Part shown: positions 8,449-20,799 of the stretch, in pieces
How the letters are laid out: each line of letters opens with the position of its first letter
Position numbering within the stretch: the first letter of the stretch is position 1
Origin: REEB95 sp963762425
GTDB lineage: Bacteria > Pseudomonadota > Alphaproteobacteria > ATCC43930 > CGMCC-115725
Assembly (NCBI GenBank): GCA_963762425.1
Contig: CAVXKY010000004.1
Span: forward strand, 310,001-374,000
Reading direction: 5' to 3'
DNA: 64,000 nucleotides
Notes under the pieces: generated by a model
What the model was told of the DNA's origin: nothing
The model's database searches: none
The model's input: only the letters and a program-made list of their open reading frames with translations
Translations under genes and position numbers: made by a program

Positions 8449-11400
8449 CCTCAGTCGCCTAAACTGGCCGCGGGGACCGGTTTCACTTTCGAGAATTTGG
8501 TTGCCGCGCGCTATTTGGCCGCGCTGCTGACCGAGCACACCATGCCCGGCGCCGGCGGCATTGTCACAAAATTGGCGTTGCAGCAACGCGATTTCGGGGA
8601 GCCTCTTGATGATGTGATTGTCGATGTTCAGACTGCGTCGGGTGCGTCCGCTCGGCTCAGCTTGCAATGCAAGGCCAGCATCATCATCAGCAGCGCCGCC
8701 AGCAATACCGACTTCCGCGAAATCATCCGTGATAGCGTCAAGACGCTGCAAAAGACCAACTTTCAAGATAATCGGGACCGTTTCGGTGCCGCAGTTGGTT
8801 CGATTGCCGCCGGCACGTTCGGCACCCTAACCACTCTATGCGAGTTGGCACGGGACAGCGACACCATCGAGCATTTCGAGAAGCGCTTTCTGCCTGGGGG
8901 CAATACCAGCGTCGAGCAGAAGAACACGAAAGATCTGATCGGAAATTTGGTCGCCGAGAAATCTTGGCGCGGATTTTTCGCAAGCGTTTCTATACCGTTT
9001 CCTGCGCCATTTCGTGATCGTCCAATTCGACTATCTCCACGAAGGCGCGGTGGATAGCGCAGAAGCTATTAATGCCGTCCGTCCTGCCTTGCTTGATAAC
9101 GATGGCAGTTATGCTGGCGCACTATGGAGCGTGCTGTGTGAAATCGCCAGAGAAGGAGCTGGTCGGTCGGCGCGATTCTCGCGGCCTGAGCTGGTGACCC
9201 GTATCGACCGATCTATTCCCCTAGCAGGCGCCAAGTCTCTTAAGGGTGATCTAACAAAGCTTTCGGAGCTTGTCACGGACTGGGTCCGTGACATTGATGA
9301 TGACGTGGGCGGCGTGCGCCTGTCGCGTGGCGCGTTGGCGGCGGAACTCTTAGATCTTATCGGGCGCGAGCGCTTCATTCAGGTACGTGGTCTTCCCGGC
9401 TCCGGCAAGTCCGTACTCTTGCGGCAACGTATTGAAGCAGACCTAGAGAAAGGCCCAGTTCTTTTTTTAAAATCAGATCGGCTGGAAGGGAAGAGTTGGA
9501 CTTCCTTTGCGCGCGCCGTCGGACTGTCCGGAACCTCCTTGGTCAATTTGTTAGTGGAGGTTGGGGCTGTCGGCACGTCGGTTCTCTACATCGACGGCAT
9601 CGACAGAGTTGAAAAAGAGCATCAGGGCGTCATTGCCGATGTGGTGAGGACGATACTGACTGAACCGCTTCTGACAAACTGGCGCATTGTGATCTCGCTG
9701 CGGGACGCGGGCTCGGAGCCGGTCCGCACCTGGCTCCCAGATCTGTTTGAAAAAGGGCGCTTGGATACTGTCGATGTCGGTCAACTGGATGACGCGGAAG
9801 CCGAAACCTTGGCCAAGGCCAGACCGGAGCTTGCGGCGGTTCTGTTCGCCCGCGGTGCTGTTCAAGAAGTCGTCAGGCGCCCCTTCTTTACGAAGGTGCT
9901 GAGCCAAGCCATGGCAGGCTCTGGTGCCAGTTCGAGTTTTGCTCCGGCCTCGGAAGTGGATCTAATCGAAATCTGGTGGTCGCGTGGGGGAATTCAATGC
10001 CACTGGCGCAGGGGCGACAGCGCGCCAGCGCGCCATTGTCGAACTGGCATCCCTGCGGGTTCGCAGCCTCAGTCAGCCGATTTCTCTCTCGGACATGAGC
10101 GCTTCCACTACTGAGGCTTTGGATGGGCTAGTGGCGGACGGTATCTTGCAGGCGGTCCGTGCAGGTCACAGCGTTCGCTTCTCCCACGATATCTTCTTTG
10201 AATGGTCGATGTATCACCGCCTGGTGGATCGAGGTGATGCCTGGGCTGAAGAGATCAGGCTTGCGGGTGAACCGCCGGTGATCGGCCGTGTCGTGGAGCT
10301 TCTATCTCAGGCTGATTTTGCCGCTGATAGAGAGTGGGAGGCAACGCTCAGTAAGCTCGAAAAGTCCAGGATGCGGTCTCAATGGACGCGGGCCTGGCTG
10401 TTGGGGCCGATTGCTGCTGCCAGCTTCGACGCTAACCGAGATCGCTACTATGCGATTTGCGAGAAAGAAGACTTCCGCTGGCTGGGAAAAGCCCTGGTTT
10501 GGTTCCAAGCCGAAAAAACAATTCCCAACGCGGCGATTTTAGACGGCCGACTGGCGAGCAATCATCTACAACGCCATGAAATCGTGCGCCTGGCCGACAC
10601 GTTTGGCTGGCCGTCCGACATTGGTGCATGGGGTCGGCTGTTGCGGGTCGTTCTGGATCGTATCGGCAGCATTCCCGTGACGTTAGTACCAGACGTCGTG
10701 GTCCTCTTTGAGGTTTGGGAGAACGCGCTGCGGGGTTACCGCAATACAATCTCATCTCGACTGCTGGAACAGGCCGCAGCGTGGCTCAGTGAGATTGAAA
10801 AGCACCGACACGAAAAATGGGGCTTTCGTACTAAACGAACACCGTCGCGCTGGGGTGCACTCGAGTCTGACATGGAAGATCTTGAAGATTCCCTCCGGTC
10901 TTTGGTGCTTCGGGCGACCAGCACGCGGCCGGACTTGGTAAAAGCATATTTGTCGGAACTTTTAGCGGATGAGTATCGGTTGGATGAAGTTTTCAAAGGG
11001 GTGGTGCTTTATTCGCCGTTCTTAGCAAACACTCATGCGTCGCAGCTAGTTGATACAAGCCTGCTTCATTTCAGGGACGAGTTGCCACAGGCGCGAGCTG
11101 ACAAGGAGCTCGCTGACCGCCGGGCGAGGGGAGAGCGCCGCCGCCTGGCAAGCAGCAAACCGGGAAACGAGCGCACCAAGGAAGATGAACTGGTGCTCAG
11201 CGGACCTGTCTCGATTCTCGATTTGTCTTTCGGAATGTTCGAATGGGACAATCTCGCAATCGGTAAGGACACGGGGGAATATTTCCCTGCTTCACCGCTG
11301 CGCCAGCCATTTCACGCACTTTTTGATTCGGCGCCTGCTGAAGCGCTTCGTCTTATCAGGGAATTGTCCAACCATGCGATCACGGCTTGGCGTCAATTAC

Positions 11401-13827
11401 ATCGTCTCGACCCCCAACGGCAGGGGACGCCGATTCCTTTGGAACTGGATTTTCCGTGGGGCAGGCAACAGTTTTGGGGTAATGGGCGAGAGTATCTGTG
11501 GGCTCGAGGTTTATGGGCACCAAAGCCGCTCTCCGGTGCGTACCTAACAATGGAAAGTTGGGCTTTACGGCAACTCGAAGCTGGAAAGTCTGTCGATGCA
11601 GTTATCGAGGAGATTGTTCGGGGCAACGAGTGTATCGCGGCCGTCGGGGTCGCCGTTGCTGTCGCGCTGAAGTCCCAGGCGGTGACAGAGACAACCCTCC
11701 CGTTCTTCACCTCGCAGCGTCTATGGAAGTATGATCTTCAGCGCAAGGTGGAGGAAGTAAGTATTGCATCTTCCAGCATGATAGGCTTTTACCGGCCCGG
11801 TGACCGCACACATGCTGAGGCCGTCCAGGCGCTCAACGCTTTGTCTTTTCGCCATTACTGGATACGCGATTATATTCCCATGTTTCTGCTTGCTGCCGAT
11901 AAACCGCTGGTTAAGCGTGCGCGGAAGGCTATCAAGGCATTCTCAACCAATCTGCCATTCGAATATGAGGAGCAGAAAGCCTATCCGAAGATCGTCGCGG
12001 ATCTGACAGAAGATGGGAAGTTCAACGCCGAGTTTGCGAAGCCGAAAAAACGTCAAGATCGCGCCTGTTCCCAACAATGACACACAGAAAGTTGTCTATA
12101 TCGATAATCCCTTGGCGCGTGAGCCTGAGGCGCAACGTAAACTCGCGGCGAGCATGGAGCGTCAACAAGAGCAACTTCTTTGGTTCTGGGCGAATAAATC
12201 GCTTGAGGGGACGAACTGTCGGCCGATATCGATCCGCAACAAGCTGTCGAGCGTGCGAAGAAACTCGACAGCGCCAACCTGTTTAAGTCAATGCATCGGA
12301 ATGACTCACTCGAACTTGGTATGCAGCAAGGCGCCGCGGCCGCTGTTGCTGCAGTCGTTCTAAAATACCGGTCGCAGTTTAAATCTGAAAATATCCCCTG
12401 GGCGAATGACGTCACCCAGCGTGCCGCCGGAATGCCTCAGGAAGCCCGCGACATGTGGAGTAGCGGCTCGGTGATTCCATGGCACCCCGGTATTTCGGCG
12501 GCCAGGGCCTTTGGGTTTGCCATCCGCGCCGGAGATGCCTGCAGCGATGCCAAGGAACAACTGCTTCGCCTCGTTGCTCATCCACTCGAAGGGGTCGCAA
12601 TAGCCGCTCTTGATGTGTGTTTCGGCTCTGTGGGACATGGATTCAAAGCTGGGTTGGTGTGCGTTGTGGGAGTTGCTCGCTCTTTGTCAAATCTCCATCA
12701 GGCCGATGGAGGAACATGCGTCATATCGTGATCCTTCCCGCATGGCAGCGCTACGAATGCCGCGAGTTGAGGAAGCCATTACGCGTTTCAATAGCGCTCA
12801 GGCGTGGCTGGACTTACCTGCGATGCCGGCCGCTGGACAGACGAGGAAGTCGAATCTCGCCCAGGAAGGTCAGTCGCGAAGCGACGCGACGTTGGCGGCG
12901 ACCCGATATCGAATTTGAATGGGGTTACGGCAGCAAGGTGTTAGCAGCGATACCGGTTAGCTTCGTACTCGGTGATGCGCAGACCCGTGAACGATTTCTT
13001 TTATTTGCCCAGGATGCGCTTCAATGGGTCGTGAATAAGATGCTGCCCCCTTGGCAGAATCGGATAGCCGAGAGCACACTCACGATGTTGGTCAATTTGA
13101 CGATGCGATCGCCGTTTTGTTTGCCAAAGCTGCTCCTATGCTCACGATGGACGAGCTAGAACAACTTTTCCTGAAAACAGTTTTGGGGCTACCGGATGAG
13201 CAATGCTACGAATTGCTGGCACCTTTCGTGAGTATGTATGTCTGCGTTGCAATCTATGACGCGCCCATCATGCCTCAAAATGCCATTGACGTATTGCGCC
13301 GGTGTTTGGATCGCATATTGAAAGACCCGGCTTTTTCGCCAGGATCGCATCGCGATAAGAGAAATTTATGGCCATACGCTTCCCAGAATAGTGCGGGCCT
13401 TGCTGTTGTATCGGCGGATAATGCTGGCGGTGCGGCGCGCTTCGCAAACGGGGTGTGGTCTGATATCGACTCCGTTTTGCCGATCGTTGATCCCCTGGTT
13501 TGTACTGCGGGTCTTCATCGCTTCGGTGATGTCAGATTTTTTGACGCTGGTGGAACGGGCGAGGGATAACTATCCCGCTGTATCCTTCGCCGATCAGGTG
13601 CTTATTGTGCTTGGCTCGGGCAGGACAGCCCTGAAGGGATGGCGTGGGGGATTTCTAGCCGCTCGGATCGCAGGCTTGGTGCAATCGTTCGCCTTCCGCG
13701 AAACTCCGATGACGTTGGGAATCACAGAAGCTACTCCGCATTCTCGATATCTTGGTGGACATGGGCGTATCGTCGAAGTGCTGCGCTGCAGATAAGCGAC
13801 AGCTTTCGAGAGGTGAGGATCAGCTAA
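8446..13827 (+). pseudogene. Giant nuclease-STAND-type ATPase (candidate Avs-like defence protein), broken into about ten frame segments
   Basis: Consecutive same-strand segments join into one ~1,790-residue protein. Residues 1-190 read GTGFTFENLVAARYL, then PLDDVIVDV and LSLQCK, matching the D...QxK core of Cap4/DUF4297-type PD-(D/E)XK nucleases. A P-loop ATPase follows (GLPGSGKS at 9389-9412, Walker B VLYIDGIDR near 9590), then a long helical C-terminal region ending LLRILDILVDMG and SAALQISDSFREVRIS. Frame changes occur near 8985, 9985, 12045, 12215, 12625, 12840, 12905, 13050, 13540 and 13780, several in homopolymers (GGGGGAA, AAAAAA, GAGGGGA). The domain order nuclease, STAND-like NTPase, long sensor is typical of anti-phage Avs proteins. 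Exact family unproven. Broken by decay or by sequencing indels. Confidence 0.65.
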
Positions 13828-14194
13828 TGAGATCACCGCCATGACGACATTGTCGATTGTAGAGAAGCCAAGATGGCAGTTATCGGTCAAAATTGAAATC
13901 TCTTCCTGGTCCAAGAGCTCGTAGGACGCTCAATGTCCACTTTTGGGGGTAAACCGGACATTCCAATGTCATCCTGCTATGTCGGCTTTTGACGGCGGGT
14001 TCAACCGGTCAGCGCAACACTACTCGTAGCCTATCGACAGGGCTTTCATAGGCCAAGGTCTTCCGGGGAGGTTCAGGCCCTCTGCCGGGCCGTCAACCAC
14101 ACTTGGGTCCCCTCCATACGAATCCCCCCTCATCTGGCTAGATTAGAAGGTGTTGCGTCGACCGATTGAACTCACAACCCAAAGCGGACATTAG
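13828..14194. other. Intergenic gap in the island, no gene seen
   Basis: These 367 bases contain no convincing coding frame. A 7-bp inverted repeat, AATGTCC...GGACATT (about 13932-13962), is present and GGACATT recurs near 14187. This may be the remnant of a repeat or mobile element, but no transposase or terminal repeats are recognisable. Confidence 0.4.
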
Positions 14195-15654
14195 TTAGGT
14201 ATTGGATCTGAACCGCCGCTTAGGACGGCAACCTATCTTTCGTCCCCCTGGTGCGCTGCCGGCCGCCGCCAAGCTCCAAAACAGATCGGCCCAGCCGGCG
14301 ACGCCTACTGCCACACCCAGGGCGATGCAAGCGGCGACGGCTATCCGTCTCGGCCCTACGACCGTCAGGCCCGCCACCCGCCAGGCCAGAAAGATCGACC
14401 AGGAAGATGCTCCCGCCAACAGCACCATCCGGGCGGTGCCGACCCATCCCAATCCAACGCCTTCCGACCGCAACAGGCTGACGGTCAGTCCCGAAAGCCC
14501 GAGGAAGACGCCGCAAGCGGCCAAGGGGATGAAGGTCTGCGCCAAGTGATGGAACCGCCGCCAGGACCAGCCGCCCGCGGCCACCGTCGCCAGCGCGAGG
14601 CAGGCGGAAAGGGACGTTCCCATGAGGCCCGCCACCGCCGCGATGTAGCCGAGCAGGACAACGCCGTCGAGCAGGCTCAGCACGTCGTGCTGCGCCGGGT
14701 AATCGGTGAAGAGCCACCACGGGGCCGAGGCTTCGAGCGGCCAGAGCATGCCATGGTCGACCAGCCAGCCGGCCAGGGCCTGCTTCAACGCCACGAACCA
14801 GGGGCTGGTCGGCCAGTCGAAGGCGGCGAAAGCGACCCCCATCAAGCCGAACAGGAGCAATATCGTCTGCCCAGGATTGGGTTTTGTCGCCGCGACCCTC
14901 ACGATCTCCTGATTGGGCGAGCGCAGGGCGAGATCCACCGCCCCACGGAAGCCGCTGCAGCGGCCGCACATGTGGCAGGCGCCCGCGCCGCGCATGAGCG
15001 GGATGGGCACCAGCGGCGCGCAAACGATCCTTTCCCCTGGATCGCGGCGTTGCTGGGACGCGCGCCAGGAATTGGAACGATGTGGAAATGCACCGGCGCC
15101 AGCTTGGCCAGCAAGCCGAACACGCCGTTCACCGGGCACAGATAGCGGCACCACACCCGCTTGTTGCGCCCGTAGAAGTATCCGACCGCCATCGCCGCCA
15201 GCGTCGAGCCGCCGAGAAATCAACAAGGTCGGCGCGGGGTATTGATAGACCGAGACCATCTGCCCGTAGATGGTGGTGCAGGCGAAGGCGACGAAGGGCC
15301 AGCCGCCCCAAGTGATCCAGCGCGGGGTCGCGTGGCCGCGGCCGTGGCGGCTGGCGAATTCGGACAGCGTCCCCTCGGACAAAAGAAGCCGCACCAGGCA
15401 CGCCCCATCAGCACCATGCTGAGAAGCACGAACGGCCACCAGATGCCCCAGAACAAAAACTGGGCTGCCAGCGTCAGGTTGTTCCACAGATGGGCGGTGC
15501 GGGCCGGCAGCGGCAGAAAGGCCGGCACCGCGACCATCGTGACGTAGAACAGGACGACGCACCATTGGAGCGCGCGAATGGCGCGCTGGTGGGATTTGAG
15601 CCAGGCGCCGAGGCGGCGCGGCCCGTCATTCAGGCGTAGGGTCAGTACCGGCAT
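14195..15654 (-). pseudogene. ftrD: Membrane polyferredoxin of a ferrous-iron uptake system (FtrD-like), frameshifted
   Basis: The minus strand starts MPVLTLRLNDGPRRLGAW and passes through WGIWWPFVLLSMVLMGRAWCGFFCP, EGTLSEFASRHGRG, RVWCRYLCPVNGVFGLLAKLAPVH and GACHMCGRCSG, then several membrane helices to 14195. The paired CxxxCP motifs and multiple helices match the NapH/NosR/CcoG-like polyferredoxin FtrD of FtrABCD iron importers (Brucella, Bordetella), which passes electrons for periplasmic iron handling. At least three indels (around 15374, 15215 and 15030) break it. Its ATG overlaps the TGA of the P19-like gene, indicating translational coupling. No FTR1 permease lies between them. Confidence 0.75.
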
Positions 15655-16193
15655 CAATAAGCCCCTCTTTTGCCGATGCCGGCATAGACGAACTCGTAGT
15701 GGAGCGAGAACGGCGCGAAAGTGGTGTCGAATTCCCGGCCTGCGCCTGATCCGGCGGCGCGATCGACAGATCGAGGTGGTATTTCCCCGGCCCCAGCAGC
15801 TTCAGATTGTCGCCGTAATGCGGCTTGCCGGCGGCGGCGCCGGCCTTTCCGCCATAGCTCACCAACGGCATCAGCGTGCCGGAGAGGGTCTGGCCGGTTG
15901 CAATCTTAGTCAGCCGGTAGGTGACGTTGAGATAAGGCCGCCAATCCCCTTGGGCGTAGCCGCCGGGGTTGTCCTGGGCAGCGTGGATGTCGACTTCCAG
16001 GTGGATGTCCGCGCCGTCCGCCGATTGCATCAAGGCGCCTTCCAGATCGATCGGTTGGAAATACACCGGCGCGATTTCGAGGTTCTGGACGATGCGCGGC
16101 GGACCGACCGGGTAGATCAATCCGGGCCGAAGCCGGGGGTGCTACGGCGAGCACCAGCAAAGATAGGATTACGGCGATGTCCCGCGCGCGCAT
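15654..16193 (-). pseudogene. ftrA: P19/Tp34-type periplasmic iron-binding protein (FtrA-like), frameshifted
   Basis: The gene begins with a signal peptide (MRARDIAVILSLLVLAVA). After an indel in a C5 run near 16135 it reads LIYPVGPPRIVQNLEIAPVYFQPIDLEG, DIHLEVDIHAAQDNPGGYAQGDWRPYLNVTYRL and PHYGDNLKLLGPGKYHL. A second indel near 15730 switches to EFDTTFAPFSLHYEFVYAGIGKRGAY. These are hallmark blocks of the P19/Tp34 family, periplasmic Fe(II)/Cu-binding partners of FTR1-type iron permeases. The stop overlaps the start of ftrD. It is part of the broken ftr locus inside the island. Confidence 0.78.
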
Positions 16194-16212
16194 GTTGTCC
16201 CCCCTCTCCCGT

Positions 16213-16362
16213 TCACTCGACGATCAAGACGCCCTGGGCGGTTTCCGCGTGATATTCGCCCATGAAGGAATAGCGCCCCGGCGCCATTGCCGGCAGACGC
16301 ACGATGCCGCTGTGGCCGCCGAGGATGACCTTCTCGATATGCAAGTCGCTGCTGTCGATTTC
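16213..16362 (-). pseudogene. ftrB: C-terminal fragment of a cupredoxin-like iron-uptake protein (FtrB-like)
   Basis: Fifty minus-strand codons read EIDSSDLHIEKVILGG, then GIVRLPAMAPGRYSFMGEYHAETAQGVLIVE and a stop. GRYSFMGEYH with its ligand His is the end of the small cupredoxin (FtrB/EfeO-type) encoded beside P19 proteins. The N-terminal half is missing: the gene runs straight into the 28-base G run. It lies 20 bases upstream of the P19 gene and would be the first gene of the ftr operon. Confidence 0.7.
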
Positions 16363-17846
<1,484 letters not shown>

Positions 17847-17933
17847 AATAAGACCTTGATTCTGGGCCATTTCCGGGAGCCAATGTCATGACTCGAATTC
17901 ATCCTATTTAAGAAATTATAGAAAGACGACCCA

Positions 17934-18981
17934 ATGTGGGGAGCGAGGCGACGAAGGCGACCAATTCGGCCCGGCTTTGCCGATGGCAAGCGAGCGGCAT
18001 TCCGCATGGCGGCGATACGCCGCTATGCCTGGGAGGATTACGAGCATGTCGAGATCAGGAAGCTCGCCAGGGAGGCCAGCGTATCGGTCTCCACCTTCTT
18101 TGACCGGTTCGGCAGCCTGGAGGCCTTCTGGTACGCCCTGGCCGGGGCGCAGTTCCAGGCCGCGACCAGGGCCATGAACCGCGAGTTCGACCCGAAGGCC
18201 TGGGGCGATGCCCCGCCGGGGAAGATCATCCGCCGGATCGTCGAGCACATCGTTACGGGCATGGACTGCGACAGCATCGGCATAACCCGCATGTGCGTAA
18301 GGATGGCACATGACCGCGCCCAAGGCCGCCAAGTCGTTCCGCGACTACCGCTCGGCCATTACCGACCGGGCGGTAGAGCTCCTAGAGCCCAAGATCGAAG
18401 CTGCCGACCCCAAGGAGGCCATGCGCCAGGCCATGCGCATGGTCCTGGCCATCGCGGCCGATACGTCATGGCACCACAACGGCCCGCTGCTCAGCCGGGA
18501 GAGGGAATTGATGATCGATGAGGTCACCGGCTTGATGTGCCGCAGTCTCAATGTCCAGAAACTCAGAAAGAGAATCAATCATTTCGGGTTAGCGAATGAG
18601 GAAAAGGCGATGATTGCCAGCTTTGAGGCAGCGCTCCAGGACCAATTGCCAATCTACAAAGCGGACCTCAAGGCATACGAGAAAGCGGTGAGTTCCTCCT
18701 CCAAACCCATGCCCTCACTAGGCAATGAGTTTGGTATGATGCAAAAACGGGTTGGTGGTAAATGGGAAAAGGTCAAAGTTCCCATAGTAAATCCGGAGGA
18801 TGCCGGGATTCTCGATACAAAAAAAGAGAGGCCAAAATCTGACAGACACATAAAGCCAAAGCGAAAACGCATATCTAGAATGATAGGGGGAGAAAAGCGA
18901 GCCATGAAATCCGCCATGCCAGTTTTGGCTATCGCGTTTTTTGACGTTCAAAAATGGAGGCTAGAAAATGAGTACCCTTAA
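17934..18981 (+). CDS. TetR-family regulator with a C-terminal extension (one frameshift)
   Basis: The first segment carries a TetR helix-turn-helix (EIRKLAREASVSVSTFFDRFGSLEAFWYAL, about residues 40-70). Near 18308 the frame shifts by one base and continues RDYRSAITDRAVELLEPKIEAADPKEAMRQAMRMVLAIAADTSW to LMCRSLNV, a plausible TetR ligand-binding domain. Beyond about 18570 the same frame runs on, at lower GC, into a Lys-rich tail (KPKRKRISRM) that is unlike a TetR. This tail could be a separate fused protein. The stop at 18981 overlaps a small membrane-protein gene. It presumably represses neighbouring island genes. Confidence 0.6.
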
Positions 18982-19126
18982 TTACGCCCTACATCTCATC
19001 TGGCGCATCGGATTCTTCCCGTTCGCCATGCTGGGGCTTTTCATCGTGGTCGGATTCCAGGGCGCTTTGTCGATTTTTTGCGTCGGCTTGATCCTATTCG
19101 CCTTGAGGCATGTGCCGTCGCCCTGA
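18968..19126 (+). CDS. 52-residue small membrane protein
   Basis: ATG 18968 follows GGAGG with a 7-base spacing and overlaps the end of the upstream gene, indicating translational coupling. The product has two hydrophobic stretches (LIWRIGFFPFAMLGLFIVVG, then LSIFCVGLILFAL) and almost no polar residues, ending RHVPSP. It is likely an inner-membrane hairpin of two helices. No family recognised; the good ribosome-binding site and clean frame argue that it is real. Island cargo of unknown role. Confidence 0.55.
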   Translation: MSTLNYALHLIWRIGFFPFAMLGLFIVVGFQGALSIFCVGLILFALRHVPSP

Positions 19127-19293
19127 TTTCGTCTGACTGGAGTTGTAATATGTAACGTAATGACGCGGGCATAATAATTCCAGAACATTTAGATTATGTG
19201 TCCCGATGGCCTTGTAGTACCTGAGCGTAATATTTGGGCAAATGGCGTTCCGCTCGCCGATGCTGACTATTCCTTTGCGCTCAAGACCTGCGG

Positions 19294-19942
19294 GTGGAAT
19301 ACGACGAATTTTTCAATCCGCCGCCCAAGCCGTCTGACAAAGATCGCCCGGCCGCACCAGCCGAAATCATGCCCGAAAGTTCTAATGATCCTGTCATAGC
19401 AATTGCGAAGAATGTTCAGCGGCTGGTCGAAATCCTAGCCATACCGTCAGATATGCGCTGGGACATGCGAAATCGCCTATTGAGATCCATGGGGGATGGG
19501 AAACTTCGAGGCCTATGGGTACAAAATTACGCGGAATCCGGCTGATGTCCGGGTCAAAATACCCAGCGACTTATTTGAGAACAAATTTTTGAACTGGGAA
19601 GATTCGACCATTAAGGGATCGGGGCTCGAATTTGTGTCTGTTTTGGTATTTGAATCTGGTTTGGCCCAGGATATCGACGCCCATTTGGCGAATAAGCCGC
19701 CTACTCAAGGAACCAGTATTAAAAGAGGCCCGCCGCCGTCAAGTACGGCCATTGAGGAGGCTATTAAGTCCCTTTTGAATGAGGGATGGCAGCCCAACAA
19801 TTACATGCAGAAAGAGAATATCGAGACGGTCAGAGCGCGCGTGCACAAATTACACCCCGGTAATTTCCACATAATCGTGGATGTAGTACCGAATTCAATT
19901 CGGGTGGTTTTGGCAAAATTGATTCCTCGTCCAAAGAATTAG
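19294..19942 (+). CDS. Hypothetical island protein with one frameshift
   Basis: A start near 19294 gives EYDEFFNPPPKPSDKDRPAAPAE and IPSDMRWDMRNRLLRSMGDG. At about 19495, in a GGGGG run, the frame shifts and continues NFEAYGYKITRNPADVRVKIPSDLFENKFLNWEDSTIKGSGLEFVSVLVF, ending in a basic tail at 19942. The AYGY...IPSDLF...S...G...V pattern resembles hypothetical cargo proteins I have seen on phage-like elements in alphaproteobacteria. Length after joining is about 215 residues. Cytoplasmic, no motifs of known catalytic use. GC is low compared with the chromosome. Confidence 0.45.
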
Positions 19943-20412
19943 AGAATTTCCCAAAACCAAGACTGGTTACTTTGTTTTCGGTTCAAATGGAATCCGCCTA
20001 ATCCGCAAAGGCATCCTGGTGACAGAGCTGAGGGCTTGCACGAGGATTTACTGTGGCGGACGACGGGCGGATTTCATTTGCTGGGCAATTGCCGGATGCA
20101 GCGGATGGCGGCGGCTTATCCAAGCCACTCATCCGCGCATCCTGGAGATTCGCGCGAGCTCGTCGAATGATCGCGCGAGAGCAGTTCAAGACGCTTATTG
20201 GTGTTCATGCCGAGCACCTAATGCGCATGACGTGGCAGAGCCGGATACCGCCGCCAACATGCCTCCCGGAATGCGGGTCGAAGCCAAGTCGAGCGGCGCC
20301 GCGCCTGATCCCGATTTGGACGTCGGCTATGCGATGCAGTATTAGGCGGCCGCTGTGAGTTGGCAGGGCTTACGGGTTGGATCACGGTTGTCATAGATAG
20401 AGTGCTTGACAT
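19943..20412. other. Gap with no confident gene
   Basis: 470 bases. Two overlapping short plus-strand frames exist (about 20019-20345 and 20053-20358). Neither has a convincing ribosome-binding site or recognisable product, and part of each could be the remnant of a single frameshifted small gene. A TTGACA at about 20406 could be the -35 of the excisionase/integrase transcript. Confidence 0.35.
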
Positions 20413-20799
20413 ATGACTCATACAGAAGCGTGGCCAATCACTTTGGAGGAAGCGGCCGCGAGGCTATACTGGAAACGTGGCATGCGGGCATTGAAGGCCC
20501 ATTGCCGAGAGCATCAAATTGGCCGGTGCGTCGGACGCGGCACTGGCGGCATCATCCTAGATGAGCAAGAATATCGCGACCTTTACAGGAGCCTTCCATG
20601 TCTATCCGGCTCTACCAGCGCGCAGGATCGCGCCTCTACTATCTCCGCGGAACCGTCCGAGGGATCCGTGTATACGAGACTACAGGCACGGAAGACCGCA
20701 AGATTGCAGACGCGATCCGGGCGAAGCGGGAAGCGCAATTACTTGAAGAAAGCGTCTTCGGGAAAGCTGCTGTTGTTTCGTTCAAGCGAGCAGCCCTGA
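20413..20799 (+). CDS. Helix-turn-helix excisionase-like protein
   Basis: The 128-residue frame starts MTHTEAWPITLEEAAARLYWKRGMRALKAHC and continues REHQIGRCVGRGTGGIILDEQEYRDLYRSLPC. This is the compact winged-helix/HTH pattern of AlpA/Xis-like proteins that are routinely encoded directly before tyrosine integrases in alphaproteobacterial islands. The functional part is probably the first 70 residues; the remainder overlaps the integrase gene by 202 bases in another frame. It would bind att or promoter DNA to steer excision or integrase expression. Confidence 0.6.
   Translation: MTHTEAWPITLEEAAARLYWKRGMRALKAHCREHQIGRCVGRGTGGIILDEQEYRDLYRSLPCLSGSTSAQDRASTISAEPSEGSVYTRLQARKTARLQTRSGRSGKRNYLKKASSGKLLLFRSSEQP

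Noticed and set aside
13930..14190. An insertion-sequence remnant between the STAND gene and the ftr locus
   Set aside because: Only short GGACATT repeats are present. There is no transposase fragment, paired terminal inverted repeat or target duplication that I can see.
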